From contig CM039464.1 of the NCBI GenBank assembly GCA_022414725.1, positions 52,154,540 through 52,218,539 on the forward strand: a stretch of 64,000 nt of DNA. The letters run 5' to 3'. Below, piece after piece: positions 1 to 8,270 of the stretch (position 1 is the first letter of the stretch; each line of letters opens with the position of its first letter). Position numbers and translations under genes: made by a program. The stretch is from Microglena sp. YARC (lineage: Eukaryota; Chlorophyta; Chlorophyceae; Chlamydomonadales; Chlamydomonadaceae). The notes beneath the pieces are model-generated. The model searched no databases and was not told where the DNA came from. It saw only the letters and a list, made by a program, of their open reading frames with translations.

Positions 1-1
1 C

Positions 2-478
2 ATTACATGGGATATTGTACAGAACAACCCAGATAAACCATGGGATTGGATTGTATTAAGCATGAACAAAAACATCACTAATGACATTGTACTCAGTAAC
101 CCAGATAAACCGTGGAACTGGTATTATATCAGTACAAACCCGATCGTTACGTGGGAAATAGTACAAGCCAACCCAGGGAAATCGTGGGATTGGCGCGGGT
201 TGAGTAGAAACCCCAACATCACGCTTGACATTGTACTAGAAAACCCAGATGAAGCATGGGATTGGAGTGTATTGAGCACAAATCCCAACATGTTAATTAG
301 CGACAAAGACATTTATGGGATAGTGAAAAGACGTGAAGCAGCTATAAAGATCCAAAAAAGTTGGAGACATGTAAATACCAACCCTAGGTATGTAGTGTGT
401 CGGAGTAGACTCTTGAAAGAGTATAATGAACTCAATCCCATGGATTATCGGGGTTTGTTTGAACAATGTCAAAGGTGA
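2..478 (+). CDS. NPDKPW-repeat protein, 3' part of gene
   Basis: The reading frame is open from the left edge, so the 5' end lies outside the window. It encodes about five ~33-residue repeats of the pattern NPxITWDIVxxNPDKPWDWxxLS. A distinct C-terminal cap follows: NPNMLIS, then a basic IQ-like helix (AAIKIQKSWR), then NTNPRYVVCRSRLLKE. The same repeat and cap occur at 8.3-9.5 kb and 25.4-26.6 kb, so this is a local gene family. Such tryptophan-rich repeats are common in giant-virus genomes, with no established function. The AAIKIQ helix resembles calmodulin-binding IQ motifs, but that is only a similarity. Confidence 0.8.
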   Translation: MTWDIVQNNPDKPWDWIVLSMNKNITNDIVLSNPDKPWNWYYISTNPIVTWEIVQANPGKSWDWRGLSRNPNITLDIVLENPDEAWDWSVLSTNPNMLISDKDIYGIVKRREAAIKIQKSWRHVNTNPRYVVCRSRLLKEYNELNPMDYRGLFEQCQR

Positions 479-510
479 TGTTTGGGGGAATCCCAAATTC
501 TGAAGCGACT

Positions 511-560
511 GATGTTCGTAAACAAATAAGTTTTTAACACACCCAATTCAGAAACCATCA
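511..560 (+). repeat. Dispersed repeat H, partial
   Basis: This stretch begins GATGTTCGTAAACA and continues TTTAACACACCCAA. Longer copies lie at 29.3 kb and, inverted, at 46.8 kb. It sits just after the NPDKPW gene. Confidence 0.6.
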
Positions 561-599
561 CTAAGCGGTTTCATTTTATGACTCTTGTATAAATATGAG

Positions 600-650
600 C
601 ATTGATGAGGCTGCGCAAGCCACCGTGGTGTCGTGTGTACGAGGAGTATG
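600..650 (+). repeat. Dispersed repeat F, copy 1
   Basis: The text GCATTGATGAGGCTGCGCAA and the following CACCGTGG..TCGTGTG..CGAGGAGTA recur at 8,178. A weaker version lies near 53,262. The interval from 650 to 950 holds only GTGTGC-rich low-complexity DNA. Confidence 0.6.
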
Positions 651-957
651 CGAAAGCCTCCGCCTCGGCATGTGAGGATGCGGCATGATGTGTCGTGATG
701 TGTCGTGCGTGCGTGCGTGCGTGTCTTGTGTATTCAGTCTGATTAATTGGCTGACATTGGTGTTCCTCCTCTCTTTGCGCGTGTACTCAGATGTTTTTCG
801 ATCGTCGTCGACAGTGAGTGTTGTGTTCCTCCGTTTGCGTGTGTACGTGTACAGTGAAACACTTTATCGATTCTTGCATTCTATTGTTTGCCCGCAAAGA
901 ACAAAGAACAGATACCATTGACCAGCTTGGTGTTGAAGACTGAAGCTGACAAGACGT

Positions 958-1033
958 CACATCTCGTCCACAATATCAGACTTCCACTCCATTATATGAC
1001 AGAGTGGAAGTCTGATATTGTGGACGAGATGTG
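958..1033. repeat. Perfect 32-bp inverted repeat (hairpin)
   Basis: The arms at 958-989 and 1002-1033 are exact reverse complements separated by a 12-nt AT-rich loop. Each arm matches part of the D5-type gene, where residues MTEWKSGIADR are encoded near 1,580-1,605. The hairpin is therefore an inverted duplication of a piece of coding sequence, not an independent regulatory element. Confidence 0.85.
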
Positions 1034-1171
1034 TCCGACTGTAATGGGACATAATCCTTCCACAGGAACTTGAGGACGGTCCCCGCCAATGAGACCATCC
1101 GTGTCCACGATGTCAAGGCGTTGCTCGACCGTCTCGTCCCTCAGCATCAGTACCGTGAATGCATCGAATAA
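997..1171 (+). pseudogene. C-terminal fragment of a second D5-type gene
   Basis: The frame starting at 997 encodes MTEWKSDIVDEMCP, close to MTEWKSGIADRANP of the neighbouring D5-type protein. After a stop at 1,071 the downstream frame reads RTVPANETIRVHDVKALLD and ends at 1,171. That resembles the usual D5 C-terminal region, where a helix-rich segment follows the helicase. This is a truncated, frameshifted paralogue lying tail to tail with the longer copy. Its 5' part is replaced by the inverted repeat. Confidence 0.55.
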
Positions 1172-1322
1172 AGAAGTGTGCTGTGAATAAGAGTACGCTG
1201 ACTTGTTTATACTCGTCTACGAGTGTACGAGGGTTCGAAATCCGGCGTGTGTTCGATCGCGTCAGATGGACGATGTTCAACGAGGATGATGATGATGCTA
1301 AAGCATCCCCCCTCAATCGTGT

Positions 1323-3083
1323 CTAACCAACAATTTTACACCCCCGTATCACTCCCTTTTTGCATATTGTATCGATTCTTGCACTATCTTTCCACTCGAT
1401 TCCCTGTTTTCCAGAAAAGAATGCCTTGACCAGTCTGTTGCTGAAGACTGCTGCCGCGGGTCCATAGTGGGACTCTATCCACCGGGCCTTGAGGTCCCCG
1501 GCCCACACCACGTCCGAATACTCCCCCGTCACCTCCACCACCTCCTCGAGCCACTCGGCAAGGGGGTTGGCTCTGTCTGCAATACCAGACTTCCACTCGG
1601 TCATCGATACCGGTAGTTTGTCGAAGATGCATCTTTGGAGGTTGTGTGTGTCCTCCTCTCCCTGGTAATCCCACTTCGCACACCTGCTAATATTGTCGGT
1701 AATCTCTACGTTTCTGAAAACTACGTTGTCCCTCGACAAGCTGTCAAATACACCGTTGTTGACAGCAAAGAGGTCAGGGTTGACATCGAGGTTATCGGTG
1801 AACGTTTCGTCTAGGACGAGAAGTGCGATGGCTTGAAGTAACAAAGAACGCCCCTTAACCGTGTCGACAAACCCCCGAATCTTCTTATTCTTCTTGTTAT
1901 TCTTCTCAGCAGGGAATTTGGATTTGAACTCGAGTTTGATTACTTTGATTATCATCAAGTTGCTTAAGTTCGACCAGCGATTGGTAGCAGGGTCGCAGTA
2001 GTACATGTCACCTACGCATTCTTTCCTGTTGAGTTTTGGCACACACTTGATTCTGGTGAAGAATTCTGGTGCGGCCTCCATAAACTTCTCCGCCAACGTA
2101 TCCTCTTTGATTGATGACGAAAACGAGTCATCATCATAATCTCCCCTCTTCATGTTGATGTTGATGGTGTTGACCAGGAAGATGTTCTGCGTGATCCCGT
2201 ACATGTTCTTCGCGTGGGACTCTTGCGCCTTGAAGATCATGTTATGGATTGTGTTGATGACCTTCTTGTCTCGGATAGTTGCGTTGCTCGTGTTGGATCT
2301 CACATTTACGTATTGGTTGTCACTTCCCATATTCATTAATGCGATTTGCAAGCCGTCGGTGCTCTTCAAGATGGCACTGTTAATTGTTTTGCCATCCATG
2401 GTCCGCAGCTCGCATTCGAATGGTCCTTGGTCGATAGGCACGTTCTTGATGAACCCTGGGTCTTCATGGATTGGGAACTTGTCGATCATCGATCCATAAT
2501 ATATTTCATCTACCTCCACCATGTATTTGTTCTTGTGGATGGCTCCTTTCGCTCCGTTGTCAATCTTGAACTCGATGCTATCGTTTACGACATTCAATGA
2601 TACCATGTTGTCAATTGCCAATTCTAGCTTTACCTTGAGGTCTTTGATGATGCGATCCTTGTCGATTTCCTCGCCCTGTTTGTTGGCGTTGTCCCATTTT
2701 AGGATCCATTCGGCGTACCCCATCGGGTCATCCTGCTTGGCAAGGAAGCGGAGTGTCCCTAGATTGATATTTGTCGGCTTCAGATTTGCCCACACCTGTT
2801 CGTGCTTGGTGTCACAGAACTTATCGGGGCATTTTTTTGCAAAAGACTTCCATATATCGAGGCGCTGAGTGTCGGTTCCTGCGTCGACTGTATTCTTCAG
2901 CGCCATCCCGACCTTCATCCATGAATCGTATCCGCTGGCTCTATGTGCGTCTAGAATGTCCACGATATTGTATAGGGATTCCACATTCCTTCCATTCTGC
3001 GAGTCCATAGCACCGTGGGTTGCCTTTGTGGGGGCAGGGAAGTTCTTGACATGTGCCGCCAGAAGAACATCGAGGGATGACAT
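1323..3083 (-). CDS. D5-type primase/helicase relative lacking the helicase core
   Basis: This is a 586-residue protein with an ATG start at 3083, 9 nt after the small gene upstream. Residues ~40-125 resemble the PriCT-2 domain found between primase and helicase in viral D5 proteins (YDSWMKVGMALKN, later LGTLRFLAKQDDP). Residues ~340-480 look like the D5_N domain (NPDLFAVNNGVFD). The last ~90 residues (NPLAEWLEEVVEV onward) match the region that normally follows the SF3 ATPase. The Walker A/B segment between them, present in the 55 kb paralogue (GSGRNGKG), is absent, and the frame stays open across the join. It may bind DNA or act as a decoy. ATP-driven helicase activity is not expected. Confidence 0.7.
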   Translation of the reverse strand: MSSLDVLLAAHVKNFPAPTKATHGAMDSQNGRNVESLYNIVDILDAHRASGYDSWMKVGMALKNTVDAGTDTQRLDIWKSFAKKCPDKFCDTKHEQVWANLKPTNINLGTLRFLAKQDDPMGYAEWILKWDNANKQGEEIDKDRIIKDLKVKLELAIDNMVSLNVVNDSIEFKIDNGAKGAIHKNKYMVEVDEIYYGSMIDKFPIHEDPGFIKNVPIDQGPFECELRTMDGKTINSAILKSTDGLQIALMNMGSDNQYVNVRSNTSNATIRDKKVINTIHNMIFKAQESHAKNMYGITQNIFLVNTININMKRGDYDDDSFSSSIKEDTLAEKFMEAAPEFFTRIKCVPKLNRKECVGDMYYCDPATNRWSNLSNLMIIKVIKLEFKSKFPAEKNNKKNKKIRGFVDTVKGRSLLLQAIALLVLDETFTDNLDVNPDLFAVNNGVFDSLSRDNVVFRNVEITDNISRCAKWDYQGEEDTHNLQRCIFDKLPVSMTEWKSGIADRANPLAEWLEEVVEVTGEYSDVVWAGDLKARWIESHYGPAAAVFSNRLVKAFFSGKQGIEWKDSARIDTICKKGVIRGCKIVG

Positions 3084-3092
3084 ATCGGGTGT

Positions 3093-3440
3093 TTAATAAA
3101 CATTGTATGATTCTTCTTTAAGCTTTTCCCTCACTATTTTTGCCAGATCTTTGATTGCCATATTTCTGTTTCTTTGGTATTCGCATTGTTTTGCCGTGTC
3201 CCTTGCTCCATACGTTGGTCCCTCCGGGTCAAACTGCATAATTTCCCTGAATTCTGTGAGTAGCCTTGCTAGGATGACCCCTTCGTTTTCTTCTTTGCTG
3301 ACTCCGATGAGTATCTCCTTGAATTTTTCTTCTATCTGTCTGTACCGCCTCTTTGATAGCATGGACTGCCCCTTTTTCATGGGGGCATCAGAAGCAGTAG
3401 CAGATGTAAATGATGATCCCGTATTGTCTTCAGTGCCCAT
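3093..3440 (-). CDS. Small partner protein of the D5-type gene
   Basis: A 115-residue hydrophilic protein with an ATG start at 3440 lies directly upstream of the D5-type gene on the same strand, 9 nt away. The two are likely cotranscribed. A low-complexity Ser/Thr start is followed by LSKRRYRQIEEKFKEIL and FREIMQFDPEG. A decayed homologue with LSKKRYFELEE and EIMKFDPE can be read at 59.7-59.95 kb, again upstream of a D5-type copy. The conserved pairing suggests a replication-linked function. No family is recognised. Confidence 0.7.
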   Translation of the reverse strand: MGTEDNTGSSFTSATASDAPMKKGQSMLSKRRYRQIEEKFKEILIGVSKEENEGVILARLLTEFREIMQFDPEGPTYGARDTAKQCEYQRNRNMAIKDLAKIVREKLKEESYNVY

Positions 3441-3800
3441 ACTACCTGAGTGATTTGTCTTAGTAATGCTTGTGATATTGTAGTAGTAATGCCTTGTATT
3501 ATCGTTTTCACTTTATACATAATCGATTGGATTGTTTCTACATTAGATTCCCCTCCCAAAAAGAGATCGAGTGCGCATGTGCTTCGCAGAGCGCAACTCC
3601 CCTGCACTTTGCTTCACCTCCCAAGCGTTTCAATGAAAATCCCAAGCTTGAAGCGCATGATGATGGAACATCCCCCCTCCCAACCCTGCACACCCAAGCT
3701 TCTCGGATCTGAAAAGAAGGGTCTAAATACCGTTTTCGTGTACGTGTGTCTTCACTTCGAATGTGGATACACAAGAGGATGGATGAGACCAAGTTTTGTT

Positions 3801-4214
3801 CTACTCGTCTTCAATATTTTGATGGAATCTGACCAAATCTTGTGGCATACGGGCCTTGTCCCGTAAACTTGGCAGTGTGGAAACACGCACGACACCCACG
3901 AAAGTCACAACAAAGCCGGCGACATTCCAATCATTTGTCATTATTTGTCTGCCGTCGATGATCTCGACGGGATGCGATGGCGTTGGAATGGCCTCACCGC
4001 GGTACATGATGTCACTGACCATGTCTGTCAGCTTTTCCTTGGCAGCTTCAAATGCCTCCTCCATCGTGCCTCCGGCGCCAATCGCACATCGCACATCAGG
4101 CACGGTAACCTCATGGCAGGAATATCCATCTTCGGGACGGTAACATGTGTTGTAAACCCCCCAGAATTCATAAGATTCTAGGTATCGTGAAGGTATTCTC
4201 CACCAAGGGTGCAT
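3801..4214 (-). CDS. HicB-like protein
   Basis: A 137-residue protein with an ATG start. Residues ~35-85 carry the hallmark of HicB antitoxin-type domains: VPDVRCAIGAGGTMEEAFEAA, then a helix, then GEAIPTPS. In bacterial HicAB systems this partly RNase H-like domain neutralises the HicA RNase. No HicA-like partner is visible beside it; the neighbouring 119-residue protein does not look like HicA. The usual C-terminal DNA-binding domain is replaced by a segment of unknown type (NDWNVAGFVVTFVGVVRV). The role here is probably diverged. The domain call rests on motif resemblance only. Confidence 0.6.
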   Translation of the reverse strand: MHPWWRIPSRYLESYEFWGVYNTCYRPEDGYSCHEVTVPDVRCAIGAGGTMEEAFEAAKEKLTDMVSDIMYRGEAIPTPSHPVEIIDGRQIMTNDWNVAGFVVTFVGVVRVSTLPSLRDKARMPQDLVRFHQNIEDE

Positions 4215-4239
4215 TTGCGCTTATCTCGTTAGCCGTTAT

Positions 4240-4599
4240 TTAAATCTTTCGAACAGCTTGCCGTGCCTTTCTCTTACGAAACCTTCTTATCCAACGGCGC
4301 AAGCAATGTTCAACTTTGTTGTGCCAGAAAATGGTGAACGAGATGTCAAAGGCCTTATCTCGTTTTGTGATTGTATGCGCAAACAATGTATTGGGGTCAA
4401 GAGCGGTGACACATGGGTTCAATTGTTTCATGTAAACACGCTCCCCCATCCAATCACGGATGACGATGGATGTGCCTAAATCCCATAACAGTCGGACATC
4501 CTCGGCAATCACGGTGCCTGTCCCCGAAAGCACCATGCACGTGTCCTTCGGGGGCCACCAATCCTGAGAATAAAATCGGAACATGATCGGGTTGAGCAT
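4240..4599 (-). CDS. Hypothetical protein with basic C-terminus
   Basis: A 119-residue ORF with ATG at 4599 and an in-frame alternative ATG at 4584. It lies just upstream of the HicB-like gene on the same strand. The N-terminal part is mixed hydrophobic (SQDWWPPKDTCMVLSGTG). The C-terminus is strongly basic (LRRWIRRFRKRKARQAVRK), compatible with nucleic-acid or membrane binding. No family is recognised. Confidence 0.5.
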   Translation of the reverse strand: MLNPIMFRFYSQDWWPPKDTCMVLSGTGTVIAEDVRLLWDLGTSIVIRDWMGERVYMKQLNPCVTALDPNTLFAHTITKRDKAFDISFTIFWHNKVEHCLRRWIRRFRKRKARQAVRKI

Positions 4600-4634
4600 C
4601 TCTAAGAACTTGTATTACCAAATGCGCTCGTTCT

Positions 4635-5075
4635 TACAGTTCTCAAATAAAGTGGGACACCCCTTATAATCATCCAGACTGCAGATCGTTCGTTGCTGAT
4701 GATGCGATCGAAGAACTCTGCCACCGGGCTGAGGTCACCGAGGCAGCTGCTGCTGTGTCTCCTACAGTCGGCGGAACAGTAAAAATGAAACATCCCAATA
4801 AACGGTATAAGTGTTCTTTTGTACCACGGTACCGGGGAAGAGTCGATCGCTTAAGTGCGGCTGGTCCTTCAATGGACACTCTCGAAGTACCGACAAAAAA
4901 CGATACGGAGTCTGCAGGATGGATAACCGTGATCTACAGTCAACTGAATACTTAAATGAAACCGCTTTTGACTGGTTGCGAAACATGGTATGGATCGGAT
5001 TTGTGTTTCCTTGGTGCTTCGATTTTTACACCGATGTATGAAGGTGTCCCACTTTATTTGGGAGCAACATGGGCG
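4635..5075. repeat. Mosaic of dispersed repeats C, A-like and B
   Basis: Three repeat families are strung together without a convincing gene. 4,640-4,700 is repeat C (TCAAATAAAGTGGG then ACTGCAGATCGTT). 4,777-4,795 is the tip of repeat A/H (GGCGGAACAGTAAAAATGAA). 4,800-4,925 is repeat B (GTACCACGGTACCGGGGAAG, then GTCGATCGCTTAAGTGCGGC). 4,945-4,995 and 5,041-5,072 are further pieces (GACTGGTTGCGAAACATGG; GGTGTCCCACTTTATTTG). The 4,963-4,995 piece reappears inverted at 27.39 kb. Confidence 0.65.
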
Positions 5076-5248
5076 GAAACATGGGCAACATGAGCAAGTG
5101 CACACATAATGTTTGAAATCTCGAGTAGCTCAACCGTCGCACATGTCACACCGCCTTTGTATCACGCCGGGATCCCGACGTCCAGACGGAAAAAAAAACG
5201 CCCGCCAAGGATAGATGGGACAGAAGCGGGATTTTGTCCACGCATGGA

Positions 5249-5329
5249 GCGGACACATCTTTGTCCGAGATTGCGGCCATGGTGTCCCTTCAACACATCG
5301 ACCTGCAGATCTGTCAAAGATGTGTCCGC
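5249..5329. repeat. 15-bp inverted repeat
   Basis: GCGGACACATCTTTG at 5,249-5,263 is the exact reverse complement of 5,315-5,329, with a 51-nt spacer. No convincing gene lies in 5,075-5,519; the overlapping ORFs on both strands look random. Confidence 0.6.
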
Positions 5330-5519
5330 ACTTCGGGGAAAATGCAACGCCTTGCAGGTCCCATAAACCCTGAAACCCTGAAACCTTGTAGCCACCATAG
5401 TATAAGAGTAGCTTCCCACATACGATCGAACACATTGAGATTCACTGACCATTACACCATCAACCCTCCCGCACGCCTGCTCATATAATCCATCGCATCA
5501 TATCGTATCGTATCTATCT

Positions 5520-6344
5520 GTGATTAAACGCATCATCATGCTGCCCCCTTGCACCCATCCATCTCAAGCAAACAATGAGGAGGATTCAACTACGACTGGT
5601 AAAGCTACCAATGCCTCTGCAATAAAAATAGCTTTTGTGGATGCTGTTGCTTCTATGGCTGAGGTTGCTGTGAACACGGCTGTGGAGTCTGCATTGTCAT
5701 CTGTGACTGCTGCTGTAGCTGAAGCTGCTAAGGCTGCCGTGGCTGCCGTGGCTGCTGCTGTAGCTGAAGCTGCTAAGGCTGCCGTGGCAGCCGTGGCTGC
5801 TGCTGCGGAGTCTGCTGTGGCATCTGTGACTGCAGCTGTAACTGAAGCTGCCAAGGATGCCATGGCTGCTGCTGCGGAGTCTGCAGTGGCATCTGTGACT
5901 GCTGTAGCTGTAGCTGCTAAGGATGCCATGACTGCTGCTGCGGAGTCTGTGGAGCCCGTGGAGCCTGTGGAGCCCATGGCGCCCGTGGAGCCCATGGAGC
6001 ATTTTGAGCCCGTGCATACGACTGCAACGACTGCTACTGTGTACGCTGTCAAAAAAGCTGTCATTATGACTTTCTTGATCGACAATAGTCCTACCAGCAC
6101 ATACAACCGCAAGCACTTCTCAGAAATGGGTGGCCTAGCTACCTCAGGAGTTTGCGATCACCCATTCTCTGACTTATGTGGAAACGGCAAGGATGATATC
6201 AAATATACCGGAAATCGTACTGGGGCCAGTGGTAAGCGTGAGTTCTGGCTGTTGGTCCCTGAGGTGTGCAAGCTGCTGACTGAATTCAAGTTCCTGAAGA
6301 AAGACATCATCATTGGCAAAAGATCAGAGAGCTCTGGCAGTTGA
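5520..6344 (+). CDS. Alanine-rich repeat protein with a folded C-terminal part
   Basis: An ORF of 274 residues; a better ATG may be at 5,538 (MLPPCTHPSQ). Residues ~30-140 are degenerate 12-25-residue repeats of the type AVASVTAAVAEAAKAA, probably helical. A VEPVEPMAPVEP linker comes next. The last ~85 residues are non-repetitive (TFLIDNSPTSTYNRKHFSEM; REFWLLVPEVCKLLTEFKFLKKDI). A similar open frame on the opposite strand is a by-product of the GCT repeats. Repeat length probably varies between strains. Confidence 0.6.
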   Translation: MIKRIIMLPPCTHPSQANNEEDSTTTGKATNASAIKIAFVDAVASMAEVAVNTAVESALSSVTAAVAEAAKAAVAAVAAAVAEAAKAAVAAVAAAAESAVASVTAAVTEAAKDAMAAAAESAVASVTAVAVAAKDAMTAAAESVEPVEPVEPMAPVEPMEHFEPVHTTATTATVYAVKKAVIMTFLIDNSPTSTYNRKHFSEMGGLATSGVCDHPFSDLCGNGKDDIKYTGNRTGASGKREFWLLVPEVCKLLTEFKFLKKDIIIGKRSESSGS

Positions 6345-6712
6345 CACAGACTGATGTGCAGCTATCGGACGAGATAAAAGCTATCCTGAATATTTTGGTA
6401 TCTAGGGCGAACATTCTCCTCCAGGACTGTAGTAATGAGCTAGTAGACTCTCTCCGGTCTGAGCTTGTGATCTGTGCATCTGATGTTGTCAATATGGCAA
6501 AAACTATCCTTCATGGCAACGTATGCGCCCCCCATTCCATGTACCAGAATTTGGTGTCACGGTGCTGCTCCATGGCCAATCTGCATGACAGGATTCTCCA
6601 TCCACATGAGTATCCAAAAGTGAAGTCCAGTGGTGTCGCAGGCCATAAGAGAGTTTCTTCTGTTGGTCCTCGCACCAGCAACAAAAAGCAGAAGCAGAAA
6701 ATGCGTTCGTAG
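6341..6712 (+). CDS. Probable continuation of the alanine-rich gene after a frameshift
   Basis: This frame has no ATG at its 5' end; it opens upstream and reads REL-WQLTQTDVQLSDEIKA through the stop of the preceding ORF. It encodes ~123 residues of helical sequence ending in a lysine-rich tail (SNKKQKQKMRS) that resembles a nuclear localisation signal. It overlaps the preceding ORF by 4 nt. A single-base change near 6,320-6,335 would join both into one ~395-residue protein. I favour one gene with a frameshift or sequencing error over a separate gene. Confidence 0.5.
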   Translation: MTQTDVQLSDEIKAILNILVSRANILLQDCSNELVDSLRSELVICASDVVNMAKTILHGNVCAPHSMYQNLVSRCCSMANLHDRILHPHEYPKVKSSGVAGHKRVSSVGPRTSNKKQKQKMRS

Positions 6713-6729
6713 TTATTATTCATTCACGG

Positions 6730-6892
6730 TCAAGTCAGCGACCATTCTTAACGCCAATTTTCTAACGGCGATGTCGTACATTTGATATATCTGATATATG
6801 TTTCATTTTACTGTTCCGCCGACTTTAGTAGTAAGGTGTTCCGTACACGAAGCGGATTCATTTTAGTATTCCGTTGACTGTATCGAGATCAT
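6730..6892. repeat. Repeats H and A side by side
   Basis: 6,730-6,823 is repeat H (GTCAGCGACCATTCTTAACG and GGCGATGTCGTACATTT), also at 29.3 and 46.8 kb. 6,831-6,892 is repeat A (TAAGGTGTTCCGTACACGA, then ATTTTAGTATTCCGTTGACT). Confidence 0.7.
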
Positions 6893-7064
6893 GTACACCG
6901 TGGCATTCGATCTTCAACCGGCGAGTTCCAACATGGACATCCGGAATATCCCTGTATCGAATTGAATTCTCCAAATGGATGTCTATTTTTGTCAATGCTG
7001 AAGGATCCAGTTCCACCTTGTAATAATGCTCGGCTCCTGGCAAATATGCAAAAACCTGTCCCAC
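6858..7064 (-). pseudogene. Gene fragment, unknown function
   Basis: The frame reads VGQVFAYLPGAEHYYKVELD and RDIPDVHVGTRRLKIECHGV, which looks like genuine coding sequence. It stays open upstream to ~7,110 without an ATG. The last codons run into repeat A. It is probably the 3' end of a truncated gene. Confidence 0.4.
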
Positions 7065-7163
7065 AAATTCTGTCTCTGACTGTATCGCGGAAACGCATTC
7101 AATGTTGACCGCATTGTTGACTGTACGCTTGCACGCACTGCATGGCTTGTGGCATGATGTGGC

Positions 7164-8098
7164 ATGACCGGGCCATCATCAGGAGTTTATTGTTTAAGGG
7201 GGAATCGTGTGTTTATTGTACTCAGTGTCAAAATATTTGACGAAATGCGTTGGCGTCTCCCGCAGTTTGATGATGATGATGAAGAAGAGGCAGATCATCA
7301 TCAATTTTGCCGCCATGAACATGAGCAACCGACTCTCACTCTTCCCCATCCATCAGCAACCGAATCTCCCTCTTCATCATCCAGAAACAAGGCACTTCTG
7401 TTGTATGTGGATTACAATTATGTTCCTAGGGATCACATTCAGAGGACTTTGTGGGTGCACATGCGTGAAGCAGGAACCATGTTTGGGCAAGAATGTGGAT
7501 GGTTTGGATATACCAGGTCACCACAGCACGTGGGTTCGCTTTTTGCACCCACTCGACTTTCATGTCGTTGTGCTTCCGGGGCACTTGAAGAAGGTGGAGC
7601 TGATGGATCTGTTTGATGATCACGTGGCAAACTCACATGATGACTCGGTGCTCGTGATCGTCTTGTGTGGTCATGGATCCTCCGGTCAGCTCGTTCTGAC
7701 CAACGGTGCGAAGGTGTCACTGGAGGATGTGTCACATGCGACAATGCATCACAGAGGGAACAGTTTTGCCTTTCATGTTATTTTTGCGGTGCGAGGCCTT
7801 CCGATGGCCTCAACCCACTGAGAGGGATCAATAACAACAACCAACTTCGACGGTGCATGTTTCATCTTTGCAACCGATGACGCTGTCTTGGACTCGCAAA
7901 CACTTGAATGCATTTGTGAAAGCGATCGGCAGCATCATGGATACCAGGTACATTCAATGTTGTTACTCTGGGATTGAGGACGCCATTCGGCGCACATGCG
8001 TGTGTTCAACGGATCCTCCTTGCATCTTGTGGGGGCAAACAACGAGATGCGAGGTTATTTGTTTCAACCTGCATTCGTCATGCATAGAGAATAGGTGA
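7164..8098 (+). pseudogene. Caspase/metacaspase-like gene, frameshifted
   Basis: Pieces of a C14-type peptidase fold lie in order in different frames. NKALLLYVDYNYVPRDH (~7,390) matches the first strand of a caspase p20 domain. FDDHVANSHDDSVLVIVLCG plus HGSSGQLVLTNGAKVSLEDV (~7,610-7,730) carries the catalytic-His region. DTRYIQCCYSGIEDAIRR (~7,940-7,995) fits the strand ending in the catalytic Cys. At least two frameshifts separate them. In protists and some giant viruses, metacaspases are linked to cell-death or protein-processing pathways. As it stands this copy cannot make a single active enzyme. Confidence 0.6.
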
Positions 8099-8177
8099 GC
8101 TTGGCTTGTGTGCCCCCTGCTTCTGCATGTGAGACACCGGGATATACAGACGAGTGGCTGACTCGACTACATGATCC

Positions 8178-8230
8178 GCATTGATGAGGTTGCGCAAGCC
8201 ACCGTGGCGTCGTGTGGACGAGGAGTACGA
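8178..8230 (+). repeat. Dispersed repeat F, copy 2
   Basis: Near-identical to 600-650 (GCATTGATGAGGTTGCGCAA, then TCGTGTGGACGAGGAGTACG). Confidence 0.6.
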
Positions 8231-8270
8231 TTTTGAGTGGCCCGATTTGAAAAGATAATAATAATTTAAA

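Noticed and set aside
5564..6112. Minus-strand Ala/Thr-rich ORF opposite the alanine-rich gene
   Set aside because: It is a by-product of GCT/GCC repeats; the plus strand has the non-repetitive C-terminal part.
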